Origin: CAVSUZ01 sp963834715
GTDB lineage: Bacteria; Pseudomonadota; Alphaproteobacteria; Acetobacterales; Acetobacteraceae
Length of the DNA: 64,000 nucleotides
NCBI GenBank assembly: GCA_963834715.1
Contig: CAWIDE010000021.1
Span: 1-64,000, forward strand
Direction of reading: 5' to 3'
Part shown: one piece after another, positions 17,715-26,246 of the stretch
Position numbering within the stretch: the stretch's first letter is position 1
How the letters are laid out: each line of letters begins with the position of its first letter
Made by a program: the position numbers and the translations under genes
Notes under the pieces: generated by a model
Database searches by the model: none
Seen by the model: the letters and a program-made list of their open reading frames with translations, nothing else
What the model was told of the DNA's origin: nothing

Positions 17715-17984
17715 ATGGCACACAAGAAAGCCGGAGGCTCGTCACGCAACGGGCGCGACACCGAAGGCCGCCGCCTCGGCATCAAGAAGTTCGGCGGCGA
17801 GGCGGTCGTCGCCGGCAACATCATCGTCCGCCAGCGCGGCACCAAGTGGCATCCGGGGCAGAATGTCGGCCTGGGCCGCGACCACACGATTTTCGCTCTG
17901 ATCGATGGCCGTGTTCAGTTCCAACGCAAGTCCCAGGGTAAGGTCCACGTCTCGGTGCTACGCGTAACCGCCCCCGCGGAGTAG
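17715..17984 (+). CDS. rpmA: 50S ribosomal protein L27
   Basis: L27 is a large-subunit protein whose N-terminus reaches the peptidyl-transferase centre. The 89-residue sequence begins MAHKKAGGSSRNGRDTEGRR, the family signature. It continues with GNIIVRQRGTKWHPGQNVG. It lies three bases after rplU and 36 bases before obgE, in the canonical L21-L27-Obg order. Confidence 0.98.
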   Translation: MAHKKAGGSSRNGRDTEGRRLGIKKFGGEAVVAGNIIVRQRGTKWHPGQNVGLGRDHTIFALIDGRVQFQRKSQGKVHVSVLRVTAPAE

Positions 17985-18020
17985 TCCTTCACCCCGTAGG
18001 GCGCCGGGTGAGGGCGGCCC

Positions 18021-19034
18021 ATGAAGTTCCTCGACCAGGCCAAGATCTATCTTCGCTCCGGTGACGGCGGAGACGGCGTCACGTCCTTCCGTCGCGAGAA
18101 ATTCCTGGAATTCGGCGGTCCCGATGGCGGCGACGGCGGCAAGGGCGGCGACATCGTGTTCGAAGCGGTCCCCAACCTGAACACGCTGATCGATTTCCGC
18201 TACACGCAGCACTTTCGTGCCAAAAAGGGCGGGAACGGCGCCGGCCGCGACCGCACTGGCGCCAGCGCCGCCGCGCTCGTCATCCATGTGCCGGTGGGCA
18301 CCCAGATCCTCGACGAGCACCGGGAGATCATGTTTGCCGACCTCGCCCACCCTGGCCAGCGCGTTACTCTGTTGCACGGGGGCGACGGCGGTTTCGGCAA
18401 CACCCACTACAAGTCCTCAACCAATCGAGCCCCCCGGCGGCATGATAAGGGCTGGCCGGGACAGGAGCGCTGGGTCTGGCTCCGTCTGAAGTTGATCGCC
18501 GATGCCGGCCTGATCGGCCTGCCCAACGCCGGCAAATCCACGTTTCTCGCCGCCGTTTCTGCCGCCCGGCCCAAGATTGCCGACTATCCTTTCACCACCC
18601 TCCATCCGCAGCTTGGGGTCGTCCGGTTGTCCGCCACGGAGGAGTTCGTCCTGGCCGACATTCCCGGCCTGATCGAGGGCGCCCACGAAGGAGCGGGCCT
18701 CGGCGACCGCTTTCTTGGGCATATCGAACGCTGCGCCGTGCTGCTGCATCTGATTGACGGCGCCGCTGGAGACGTTGTCCACGCCTGGCGCACGGTCCGG
18801 GCGGAACTCGCGTCCTATGGCGCCGGCCTCGCCGACAAACCCGAGTTGATTGGCCTCAACAAAGCCGACGCGATGAGGCCGCGTGAGATCGCCGCGCGCC
18901 GCGCTGCGCTCCAGCGCGCCTCCGGGCAGCCGGTCATGGTTCTTTCCGGGGCCACCGGCGCCGGCGTTCCCGAGGTACTCCGCGCTCTGCAGGCCCGTAT
19001 CAACCAAGTCCGCGCTGACCGTGCCGCGGCCTGA
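18021..19034 (+). CDS. obgE: GTPase Obg/CgtA
   Basis: Obg is an essential GTPase linked to 50S ribosome assembly and stress control. The 337-residue protein has the glycine-rich OBG domain (about residues 1-155, for example SGDGGDGVTSFRREKF and GGPDGGDGGKGG). The G domain follows, with GLPNAGKST, ADIPGLIEGAH and NKAD. The length fits the family. It follows rpmA and overlaps the proB start by 14 bases. Confidence 0.97.
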   Translation: MKFLDQAKIYLRSGDGGDGVTSFRREKFLEFGGPDGGDGGKGGDIVFEAVPNLNTLIDFRYTQHFRAKKGGNGAGRDRTGASAAALVIHVPVGTQILDEHREIMFADLAHPGQRVTLLHGGDGGFGNTHYKSSTNRAPRRHDKGWPGQERWVWLRLKLIADAGLIGLPNAGKSTFLAAVSAARPKIADYPFTTLHPQLGVVRLSATEEFVLADIPGLIEGAHEGAGLGDRFLGHIERCAVLLHLIDGAAGDVVHAWRTVRAELASYGAGLADKPELIGLNKADAMRPREIAARRAALQRASGQPVMVLSGATGAGVPEVLRALQARINQVRADRAAA

Positions 19035-20178
19035 CCAGGCGCCCGAATCCCTGCACCTCTCCCGCAGGGCGCCGGGTGAGGGCGCCCGTCGCGTCGTGTT
19101 GAAAATCGGCAGCGCCCTCCTGGTCGATCAGCCCGAAGGCACCCTCCGCGAAGGCTGGCTCGCTGGCGTCGCCGCCGACATTACCGACCTGCGCGCCCGC
19201 GGGACCGAGGTTATCGTCGTTTCCTCCGGCGCCATTGCCCTTGGCCGTCCCCTGCTCCGCCTCACGCAAAAACGTCCGCGCCTGGAGGAAAACCAAGCCG
19301 CCGCGGCCGTCGGCCAGATCCGCCTTGCGCAGGCCTGGACCAACGCCCTCGCGGCCCGCAAGCTTACTGCTGCCCAGCTTCTGCTTACCCTGGCCGATAC
19401 CGAGGACCGCCGCCGCTATCTCAACGCCCGGGCTACCCTCAACACGTTGCTGGCGCTCCGCTGCATTCCGGTAATCAACGAGAACGATACCATTGCCACC
19501 TCTGAAATCCGCTTCGGCGATAACGACCGCCTTGCCGCTCGCGTCGCCGAAATGATTGAGGCCGACCAGCTCATTCTGCTCTCCGACATCGACGGTCTTT
19601 ACACCGCCGATCCGCGCCGGGACCCTGCAGCCGCGCATATCCCGGTGGTCGAGACCCTTACCCCGGAGATCGAGTCCATGGGGGGCGAGCCGCCGCCCGG
19701 CTACTCCTCGGGGGGCATGCGCACCAAGCTGGTCGCCGCTCGCATCGCGACGCAGGCCGGCTGCGCCATGGCTATCGCCTTCGGCCGGACTGAGCGGCCG
19801 TTGGCCGCGTTTGCCGCCGGTGCCCGCTACACCTGGTTTTTGCCCGCGCCCGAGGGCCGCTCGGCCCGCAAGCGGTGGATTGCCGGGGCCCTGGCTCCGC
19901 TCGGGTGTTTCATCGTGGATGCCGGCGCTGCCCGCGCGCTTGCCGGTGGCCGCTCCCTTCTTCCCGCGGGGGTCCGGGTCGTCGAGGGCAGCTTCGAACG
20001 CGGCGACCCGGTGGTGGTGCGTCGCGCCGATGGCACCGAGGTCGCCCGGGGCCTGTCTGCTTACGCCAGTGCCGATGCTGCCCGGATCGCCGGGCACCGA
20101 TCCGACGAGATCGAGGCCATCCTCGGCTGGCGGGGCCGCGACGAGATGATCCACCGGGACGATCTCGTGCTGCTCTGA
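19021..20178 (+). CDS. proB: Glutamate 5-kinase
   Basis: ProB phosphorylates glutamate in the first step of proline synthesis. The 385-residue product has the amino-acid-kinase domain (VVLKIGSALL, VSSGAIALG, INENDTIAT, SGGMRTKL). A C-terminal PUA domain (about residues 285-375) is also present, as usual for bacterial ProB. The start is GTG 19021, overlapping obgE. The first ~25 residues are unusual: bases 19056-19086 carry the CCTCTCCCGC…GGGTGAGGG-type repeat found between genes elsewhere in the window, translated as LHLSRRAPGEGA. The kinase core begins right after it. Confidence 0.95.
   Translation: MPRPDQAPESLHLSRRAPGEGARRVVLKIGSALLVDQPEGTLREGWLAGVAADITDLRARGTEVIVVSSGAIALGRPLLRLTQKRPRLEENQAAAAVGQIRLAQAWTNALAARKLTAAQLLLTLADTEDRRRYLNARATLNTLLALRCIPVINENDTIATSEIRFGDNDRLAARVAEMIEADQLILLSDIDGLYTADPRRDPAAAHIPVVETLTPEIESMGGEPPPGYSSGGMRTKLVAARIATQAGCAMAIAFGRTERPLAAFAAGARYTWFLPAPEGRSARKRWIAGALAPLGCFIVDAGAARALAGGRSLLPAGVRVVEGSFERGDPVVVRRADGTEVARGLSAYASADAARIAGHRSDEIEAILGWRGRDEMIHRDDLVLL
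19056..19086. repeat. REP-like element inside the proB 5' coding region
   Basis: The segment has CCTCTCCCGC at one end and GCGCCGGGTGAGGGC at the other. It matches the repeat pieces at 18001-18017, 24838-24893, 28956-28991 and 30783-30810. It lies within the proB reading frame and keeps it open, so it appears tolerated as an N-terminal insertion or as the DNA encoding a variable leader. Confidence 0.6.
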
Positions 20179-20300
20179 CGCGGGCGGGGAGCAGGGGGAG
20201 CAGGGGGGCGGGGTGGTGGAGGCGGGGTGGTGGTTGAACGCGGGCGGAAGGCGGAGTAGAACGGATCAGGAACTCTCCCTGGCCGGCTCTTCGGAGAATG

Positions 20301-20461
20301 GATCGGTACCGATGGCGGGTTTTGGGGGGTTGACAACGGTACCGTTGGGGGATTCGGGGGTCTTGACAACGGTACCGATGGCCGATTCCCGGGACTTGAC
20401 AACGGTACCGTTGGGGGTTTGGCGGGGCTTGACAACGGTACCGATTGGACATTCGGTTCGA
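20301..20461. repeat. 33-bp-period palindrome array, locus 1
   Basis: Five GGTACC cores lie at 20305, 20338, 20371, 20404 and 20437, exactly 33 bp apart. Four units begin TTGACAACGGTACCG, at 20330, 20363, 20396 and 20429. The full core CAACGGTACCGTTG is a 14-bp perfect palindrome in two units. The other half of each unit is G-rich and diverged. No -10 box follows the TTGACA at normal spacing, and no supported gene covers the array. A shorter version lies at 52819-52868. The function is unknown; a protein-binding array or a palindromic mobile repeat would fit. Confidence 0.85.
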
Positions 20462-20560
20462 TGCAGGATTGAATGGCCGGCACTCCGCTGAGGCGGACGG
20501 GTTCGGTAATACCAGGCGTCTGCGGTCCTCTGCAATGCGCCGGTGAGGGGGAGATGTTGA

Positions 20561-21196
20561 ATGGGCGAAGCAAAGCGCCGCCGCCTGGCGGGCCACCTGC
20601 CCTGCCCCAAGCGGGTAGCAGGGAAATCCATGGACGTGGTGGACCAGCATCAGGCTTTTGAGAAAGCCCACGCAGCGGGCGACCAGGACGCCATCATTGA
20701 TGTCCCGTGCAATGGTTGTCGTGCCTGCTGCTATTACAACGCTCTCAACGTTGACCCTAATGAGGAACCGCCAGAGCGGCTGAAACACCTGCAACTGCGT
20801 TGGAACGAGCAGTATCAGTGCTGGGAAATCCCGAAAAGGGAGGACGGCGCCTGCATCTACCTCGGCCCAAATGGTTGCACGGTTTATGAACACCGGCCCA
20901 CGGCTTGCCGCTACTACGACTGTCGACTAGCCGCGATTTACGGATGGCAACAGGAGTTTGAAGGCGAGCAGAGGGCGCCGACATGGGAATTTACCGACAG
21001 TGGCACTGATCTAAGTATGTTGAAGATACGGCATATGTTCGGGCAGGCGTGGCTCAAAGAACATACAGATGGGCCACTCATGCATGATCTCATACGCGAC
21101 GTGGAGACACACATGGCCGAGCTGGACCAGCAAGGTGAGCTTACGCGGTTGGTGGATCGCGTTAGAAGAAACGTTCGCATAGAGCCCAGCAAGTGA
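20561..21196 (+). CDS. YkgJ-family cysteine cluster protein
   Basis: This 211-residue protein has the cysteine pattern of the YkgJ (CxxCxxCC) family, thought to bind zinc or an iron-sulphur cluster. A basic start (MGEAKRRR) is followed by VPCNGCRACCYYNALNVDP, then DGACIYLGPNGCTVYEHRP and TACRYYDC. The C-terminal ~80 residues are helical without a known domain. The molecular role is not established. It lies downstream of the palindrome array and looks monocistronic. Position and strand would allow the array to influence it, but that is only a guess. Confidence 0.85.
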   Translation: MGEAKRRRLAGHLPCPKRVAGKSMDVVDQHQAFEKAHAAGDQDAIIDVPCNGCRACCYYNALNVDPNEEPPERLKHLQLRWNEQYQCWEIPKREDGACIYLGPNGCTVYEHRPTACRYYDCRLAAIYGWQQEFEGEQRAPTWEFTDSGTDLSMLKIRHMFGQAWLKEHTDGPLMHDLIRDVETHMAELDQQGELTRLVDRVRRNVRIEPSK

Positions 21197-21460
21197 CCGC
21201 GCGGGAGCGCGCATGAACGATGAGGGCCGTTCGGCGCCGCATCAGAGTTTGAGGCACCCGGCCAAAACTGACCGGACCTCCCCGCGCAGTTGCCCCGAGG
21301 GGGCCGTCCATGGGCATTGTCGGTTTTGGTGCATTGTGTGCGACCGGCTCTATCAACCCGGCTTCTGCTAGCTTATTGACGTTTTGTCAGTTAGGTCTTT
21401 TAATGCTCTTTTATCCGCCAATGCGTTTTTCGCGGTCAACTCGCCCGCTGCGCGTTATTG

Positions 21461-21916
21461 TCATTGCTGCGGAGGACTTTGAGGCACGAGAACATCTTCC
21501 TCCTGGCGGATTTTCCAAGCGTTGCCTTCACGGACATCGGTTGTTGCCCAGTAGCCTTTAACGGGCACGGTGGCGCTCTTCTGCTTAAGTGTGCCGGTAA
21601 CACTGCCGTTTCGGATCATCACCTGACCGTTGGCAAGAAACTCTGCTTGATTGAGCGTGGCTTTCTCATAAGTGAAGCTCTTGAAACCGTTCTCAAAATA
21701 TTTTTGGATCGCCGCTCTGCCAACTACCGGACCATCCGCCGTAACAAGTGTTGCGTCCTCGGTGTAAATCTCTGCAACCGCAGCCGCGTCCTTGGCCGGA
21801 CCTGCCTTATTGTAGGCTTGAACGATGGCTTCTCCGGCTTGCCGCGCATCCTGTTGTGCGAGCGCAGCGCCCGAAAGAGCGAGTGCTGATACGACACCGA
21901 TGACGAGTGCGCGCAT
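21461..21916 (-). CDS. Secreted SnoaL/DUF4440-like protein (NTF2 fold)
   Basis: This 151-residue protein has a Sec signal peptide (MRALVIGVVSALALSGAALA, cut before QQDA). One NTF2-like domain follows: QAGEAIVQAYNKAGPAKDAA, then AEIYTEDATLVTADGPVVGR, then FANGQ-like strands and a C-terminal WKIRQEEDV strand. Such proteins may be enzymes or binding modules; no catalytic residue is evident. The gene is divergent from the substrate-binding protein gene at 22 kb. A 7-bp inverted repeat at 21943-21959 lies 27 bases upstream of its start. Confidence 0.82.
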   Translation of the reverse strand: MRALVIGVVSALALSGAALAQQDARQAGEAIVQAYNKAGPAKDAAAVAEIYTEDATLVTADGPVVGRAAIQKYFENGFKSFTYEKATLNQAEFLANGQVMIRNGSVTGTLKQKSATVPVKGYWATTDVREGNAWKIRQEEDVLVPQSPPQQ

Positions 21917-21942
21917 CGTAGTTCCCCCCTATTTGGTTTTTT

Positions 21943-21959
21943 TGAAGGACGTTCCTTCA
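21943..21959. promoter_or_regulatory. Possible operator TGAAGGA-N3-TCCTTCA
   Basis: A perfect 7-bp inverted repeat with a three-base centre lies in the divergent intergenic region, 27 bases before the NTF2-like gene. Size and symmetry fit a dimeric repressor site. No regulator gene is adjacent, so the assignment is tentative. Confidence 0.4.
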
Positions 21960-22085
21960 TACCGATTTGGCACAAAGTCAAGTATTTTTTCCCTCGACCT
22001 GTAGTTGTGATCCAAGTGCGCCTGCTGCGAGCTATGCCAGAGACGTGACTCAGGTGATCGTTGGCTTCCAGCACGAGGTGCGGTG

Positions 22086-23078
22086 ATGTCTCACGCCAAC
22101 GTCAAACACTTGACCGACAAGCAGACCGCCAGTCAGAATGGTCGCGCAACGCTGGGGGGCGGCATGGGCGGCAAGTGGTTTCTCGGATGCTTCACGGCAG
22201 CGTTGGTCGTCCTGTCAGGCCCGGGCAAAGCTGCGACTGTCGATCATCTCAGGCAGGACAATGCAATCCGGATCGCATATCGGCGGGACGCTCCGCCGTT
22301 TTCCTATCAGGATGCCGCTGCGAAGCCCGCGGGCTTCATCGTAGACCTCTGCCGGGCTGTCGCGAAGCGCCTGTCCCAGCAGCTAAATCTGCCGTCCCTC
22401 AAAATAGACTACGTGCCTGTCACGGCCTCCGACCGGTTCGACGCAATCCAACAAGGTAAGGCAGACCTGCTGTGCGAGGCGACGAGTTTTACAATGGGCC
22501 GACGCAAGCTCATTGATTTTTCTATTGATACATTTATCGATGGCGCCGGTCTGATGACCAGGGTAAATGGTCCCCGGAGTTTGAAAGAAATGGCAGGACA
22601 GACCATTGGCGTCCTGGCGGGCACAACGACCGAGCAGGAGTTGCGAGATACGCTTTCGGCCGCGGGTATCAGTGCGATTGTTAAACCAGCGGCTACTCAT
22701 GCCGAAGGACTGGCGATGCTGGATTCCGGCAAGGTGTCAGCTTACTTTGCCGATCGTACCATCCTCTGGGTCTTGCAAGCAAACAGTAAGGCTCCTGACA
22801 ATTTGCTTTTGGCTGACGATTACCTGACGGTCGAGCCGTATGCGCTTGGATTAGCAAAGGGAGATGACGATTTTCGGTATGAGGTCGATCGGGCGCTCAG
22901 CTGGATCTATCGATCGGGCGAGGTGGTGCAGATTTTCGCGCGCACCTTCGGAGACCAGTTCCGGCTCAGCCCGCCGTTGCAGGCCCTTTATCTAACCTGT
23001 CTTATTCATCGCATAGCAGGGATTCGTCGGCGGGTGTCGCGTAAGGTGGTGATTGTGACTTACGAATTGGGTGCCTGA
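22086..23078 (+). pseudogene. Amino-acid-type periplasmic binding protein, 3' end cut by an IS
   Basis: This family-3 solute-binding protein has a signal region (GGKWFLGCFTAALVVLSGPGKAA) and then IRIAYRRDAPPFSYQD, GFIVDLCRAVAKRL, GKADLLCEATSFTMGRRKLIDFS and YALGLAKGDDDFRYEVDRAL. ATG 22086 has GAGGTG five bases upstream. The native frame runs to base 22995 (LQALYL). The IS1380-type element then replaces the last residues with an unrelated ~28-residue tail ending at 23078. The original ending ISAIPD-stop is found beyond the element at 24622-24641. The protein may still be made, with a foreign tail. Confidence 0.88.
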
Positions 23079-24617
23079 CGCCATCCGAATCGCAATCTCA
23101 CCGGTGCCACACCCGCCATGCACGAGGATACGACCGAGCCGTTCGCATTGCCAGCCGTTGCAGGCAAGAAAGTCACCGCGGCATTCGATGGCGGACGGAT
23201 CACGTCAGATGGCGGCGTCATCTTGCTGGCGCGGGCGGAACGACGTCTGGGCATCTGTAATCGACTGGCGGCGGAGATTGCCGATCATCGCGATCCAGGC
23301 CGGATCGTGCATCAGCTGAGTGACATCCTGCGTGCGCGCATTCTGGCGATCGCCTGCGGCTACGAGGACGCCGACGACCTCGATCACCTGCGCCGCGACC
23401 CGGCCTTCAAACTGGCTTGCGGCAAGCTGCCCGCCAGCGGCCGCGATTTGTGCTCGCAGCCGACCATGTCGCGGTGGGAGAACGCCCCCAGCCTGCGCGA
23501 GATCATCCGAATGATGCGGGCGATGATTGGCCTCTACTGCGCCAGCTATGCAGTGCCGCCAGAGGCGGTCACGCTTGATATCGACGACACCGTGGACGTG
23601 GTGCATGGATATCAGCAGTCTGTCGTTGTTCAATGCCCATTACAACGAGCGCTGCTTTCTACCGATCCATATCTATGACACTGCCACGGCGCGGCCGGTG
23701 GCGGTGCTGCTGCGGCCCGGCAAAACCCCATCGGGGAAGGAAGTCCGCCGTCACCTGCGGCGCCTGCTGCGCGAGATCAGACGGCATTGGCCGAACACGC
23801 GCATCACCATCCGCGGTGACAGCCATTACGGCCGACCAGAGGTGATGGACTGGTGCGAAGCGGAGGGTATTCGCTACGTCTTCGGCCTGTCCGGCAACGA
23901 CGTGCTGCACCGCCTGGTCGAGCCGGCAGACTGACGACGTTCGTGTCCGTCGCGCCGAAGCCGATTCCCCGCTGCTGCGGCGCTACACCGAAACACAGTA
24001 TCGGGCCAAATCCTGGTCGCGTTCGCGTCGTATCGCGGCCCGCATCGAGGCGTCCACTCTCGGCCTCGACATCCGCTTCGTGGTCAGCAACATCACCACG
24101 GGCAGCGCTGAGTGGCTGTATGATACGCTTTATTGTGAGCGCGGCCAGGCGGAAAACCTGATCAAACTTCACAAGAGCCAACTTGCCTCCGACCGCACCT
24201 CATGTCGGGCACCGCTTGCCAATCAGATGCGGCTCATCCTTCACACCGCAGCTTATTGGCTGTTACTCAACGTGCGCGACGGCATCCCCAAGGCACACGC
24301 GCTGACCACCGCCGAGTTCACCACCATTCGGCTGCGGCTGATGAAGGTCGCTGCACGGGTAATCGAGACCGCTTCCCGTGTGCGCGTCGCTTTCGCTGCC
24401 TCCTGCCCTGAGGCAGCATTGTTCCGCGACCTCGCCCACAGCTTGGTGCCGGCCGCTCCATAGACCGCGGGGCAGGCGCCCCGTCGAACCCGTTTCCCAT
24501 CAACCCCAACCAACAATCCGGTCCGATCGCGATGAAACAGGCGCAACGGCCGAGGCTGCCCGAATTCGCGGCGGTGCGACTCAGCCATTTTTCACAGCGC
24601 TTGGTGAATAGGAGCGG
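22996..24617 (+). mobile_element. IS1380-family-like insertion sequence, 1622 bp
   Basis: The ends are imperfect inverted repeats: left CCTGTCTTATTCATCG (22996-23011), right TGGTGAATAGGAGCGG (24602-24617), 11 of 16 matching when one is reverse-complemented. The element is flanked by CTAA on both sides (22992-22995 and 24618-24621), a four-base target duplication as expected for IS1380. Size and transposase type also fit. Removing the element plus one CTAA restores the reading frame of the interrupted binding-protein gene, confirming the boundaries. The transposase is frameshifted, so this copy is not autonomous. Confidence 0.92.
23118..24463 (+). pseudogene. IS1380-type transposase, two frameshifts
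   Basis: Three successive frames make one DDE transposase of about 445 residues. The first contains AAFDGGRITSDGGVILLARAE and ends near VTLDIDDTVDVVHG, with the first catalytic aspartate region. The second holds NAHYNERCFLPIHIYD and TRITIRGDSHYGRPEVMDWC, with the second aspartate. The third has YCERGQAENLIKLHKSQL, with the catalytic glutamate region. Each switch can be explained by one extra base, near 23619 and near 23933. The protein is therefore not made intact. Confidence 0.9.
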
Positions 24618-24641
24618 CTAATATCAGCGATTCCGGACTAA
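24618..24641 (+). other. Displaced 3' end of the binding-protein gene
   Basis: Target duplication CTAA followed by the bases encoding ISAIPD and a TAA stop (24639-24641). Joined to base 22995 this continues the frame of the binding protein as LQALYLISAIPD, a normal family C-terminus. Confidence 0.88.
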
Positions 24642-25440
24642 TACCGGCGCGCCAGTCCATTGCAGGGATTGATTTGATGTCCACAAACCCATTGCCGGTG
24701 ACATCGGCGATGAAGCGCGGATGCTTGGCCACACGCCAGCCGGTCTCGTAACAGAAGTCGTTGATCACTGGCTGCGGGGTGAAGCTGAACGTGCCGTCGC
24801 CCTTGCTAGAGCAGGTTGAGGCTGACTGCAACCGCGCTACCCTCACCCGGCGCGCTGCGCGCGCCGACCTCTCCCGCAAAACGGGAGAGGTGAATATGAG
24901 GCGCCGTTTCCAGTCATGATGAACTCGCTCTAAATGCGATGTAAACGCCGGCATCGCCGAAGCCGATGCTATCGGCCCGCCTCAGGCCTCGCACATCGGC
25001 GAGAAAACGCGGATGTTTTGTCCACGCGCCAGCCGCCCGCTTCCTGTCCCAAGTCCGCAAGCACGACCGCCGGCGAGCCGAACGTGCCATCACCGTACCG
25101 CGCGCGGTCCATACGCCGGTGTGTCGCCGAACCCAACGATGTCCGCGCGATCATCGCCGGTAATGTCGACGACTGCGCGCGGATTGCGCTCCACCCGCCA
25201 GCGAGCCGAGTTCGGTCCGACCGCGATCGATGTTGCGCAAAAGCTGCCTATCGCGCCGGGCACACCGTACTGACCTGCGTCAGGCTGTGGCCATTCGATT
25301 TGCGACCATGACTTGCCGCCATTCTCGGAGACCCCGACGTTGCTTGACAGCGACCCGGCGAATACGACCTTGCCATCATCCGAACTTGCCCGCGAAAGCA
25401 TCCACCCTGTCGCGAACTGCATCGACGATCCGAATGACAT
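24642..25440 (-). pseudogene. Decayed FG-GAP/VCBS-repeat protein
   Basis: Fragments of a surface-type beta-propeller protein occur in different minus-strand frames. One fragment carries a sialidase-like SENGGKSWSQIEW motif and then WRVERNPRAVVDITGDDRAD. A second reads YGDGTFGSPAVVLADLGQEA. The third reads GDGTFSFTPQPVINDF and then HPRFIADVTGNGFVDI. Each VADVTGDG-like unit resembles a VCBS/FG-GAP calcium-loop repeat. Frame changes, stops and an inserted REP-like element at 24838-24893 interrupt the coding. The 5' end cannot be placed; similar fragments may reach about 25640. Confidence 0.75.
24838..24893. repeat. REP-like double hairpin
   Basis: Contains CCCTCACCC followed by the self-complementary GGCGCGCTGCGCGCGCC region, and then the hairpin CCTCTCCCG-N6-CGGGAGAGG. 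It is the fullest copy of the repeat family scattered through the window and sits inside the decayed VCBS gene. Confidence 0.65.
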
Positions 25441-25751
25441 GTTGGAGCGGGTCGGACTGACATCCTAGATAGTTGCCACCGGCTCTCCTCTGGGGCGGCA
25501 AGAAAGCGAACGCGAGCTCCTGCCGATGTCGCCGCTCCACCGTATACCGTCGATGCGCCAGCCTGCGGGGGGCGCGGCCAACGTGACGGCCGCCCTTCGA
25601 GAACCGACAGTGAACAGCTTGCACACTATGGATCTGTTGATCCAAGCTGTCTATGTTAGAAAGTCTGTGCACCCCACCGGCGCCTACCTTTCGGAGAGAG
25701 AGCCTAGCGCCTGCGGAGAAACACCTTATCGGCTAAGCGAGGGGGTTTCCG
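25441..25751. other. Stretch without a supported intact gene
   Basis: Minus-strand frames here keep some resemblance to the upstream part of the decayed VCBS protein, including short WRIDG-like pieces, but no continuous frame survives. No RNA gene or regulatory site is apparent apart from the leader of the small membrane-protein gene at 25752. Confidence 0.4.
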
Positions 25752-26051
25752 ATGGATGAACTCGTCCCTGTCGTTTTGGGTGCCCTACTCGGCGCCTTGA
25801 TCTGGGCCACAACCGCTGGACGTACCCGGTTCGCGTTGAGCATGTGCGCCGTGCTGGTGTCCGGTCTCGCCGCGATGGTGCTAAGCGGCGAATATCATGA
25901 AAGCTGGGTCTATCTGCTGCTCGACCTCGGCGAGGCAACCATCGGCCTCGCAGGTGGTATGCTGATCGCCCGACTGACCGGCGGACGCGTAGTGGCGAGA
26001 AGTGATATTCTCCGCGTGCGCGCATCGCCGGAGCGACGTGAGGATAGCTAG
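25752..26051 (+). CDS. Small membrane protein of unknown function
   Basis: This 99-residue protein has three hydrophobic segments, approximately residues 4-20 (VPVVLGALLGALIWATTAG), 27-45 (FALSMCAVLVSGLAAMVLSG) and 50-75 (WVYLLLDLGEATIGLAGGML). A basic tail (RRVRASPERRED-like) follows. The arrangement suggests an inner-membrane protein with a cytosolic C-terminus. GAGGGGG lies about five bases before the ATG. I do not recognise a family, and its neighbours are decayed or unrelated. Confidence 0.65.
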   Translation: MDELVPVVLGALLGALIWATTAGRTRFALSMCAVLVSGLAAMVLSGEYHESWVYLLLDLGEATIGLAGGMLIARLTGGRVVARSDILRVRASPERREDS

Positions 26052-26205
26052 GTCTTGGGGACCGGCGGGCGGGACGTCCTTAGGGGCGCGCGTGTAGGGA
26101 GATCGGGGCGGGTGAACCAGGTTATATTGCCTGGTTGCGTTCTTCAATTGGACAGGAATCAGGCGCGAAAGCCCTACATCATTAGCGGACCCGAGCAGGC
26201 GATCG

Positions 26206-26246
26206 GCGCGGGGTTGTTGGCGCGGCGCGTTAATTCAACCCCGCGC
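26206..26246. terminator. Bidirectional hairpin between convergent genes
   Basis: An 11-bp perfect stem, GCGCGGGGTTG (26206-26216) with CAACCCCGCGC (26236-26246), overlaps the last base of the Uma2 stop codon. It lies between the plus-strand small membrane-protein gene and the minus-strand Uma2 gene. Confidence 0.5.

Noticed and set aside
20301..20461. CRISPR array
   Set aside because: The unit is 33 bp in total, the variable part is only about 15-18 bases and is itself G-rich and related between units. There are no cas genes, and the conserved part is a short palindrome.
20213..20631. Protein with LTTVP- or NGTVVK-type 11-residue repeats
   Set aside because: Because 33 is divisible by three, every frame across the array stays open and repeats. 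There is no ribosome-binding site, domain or consistent strand, so these are by-products of the DNA repeat.
21376..21390. TTGACGTTTTGT also seen in the operator array at 27348
   Set aside because: A 12-base match, but the second half-site is incomplete (GTCAG directly after) and the spacing differs. It could be chance or a decayed site.
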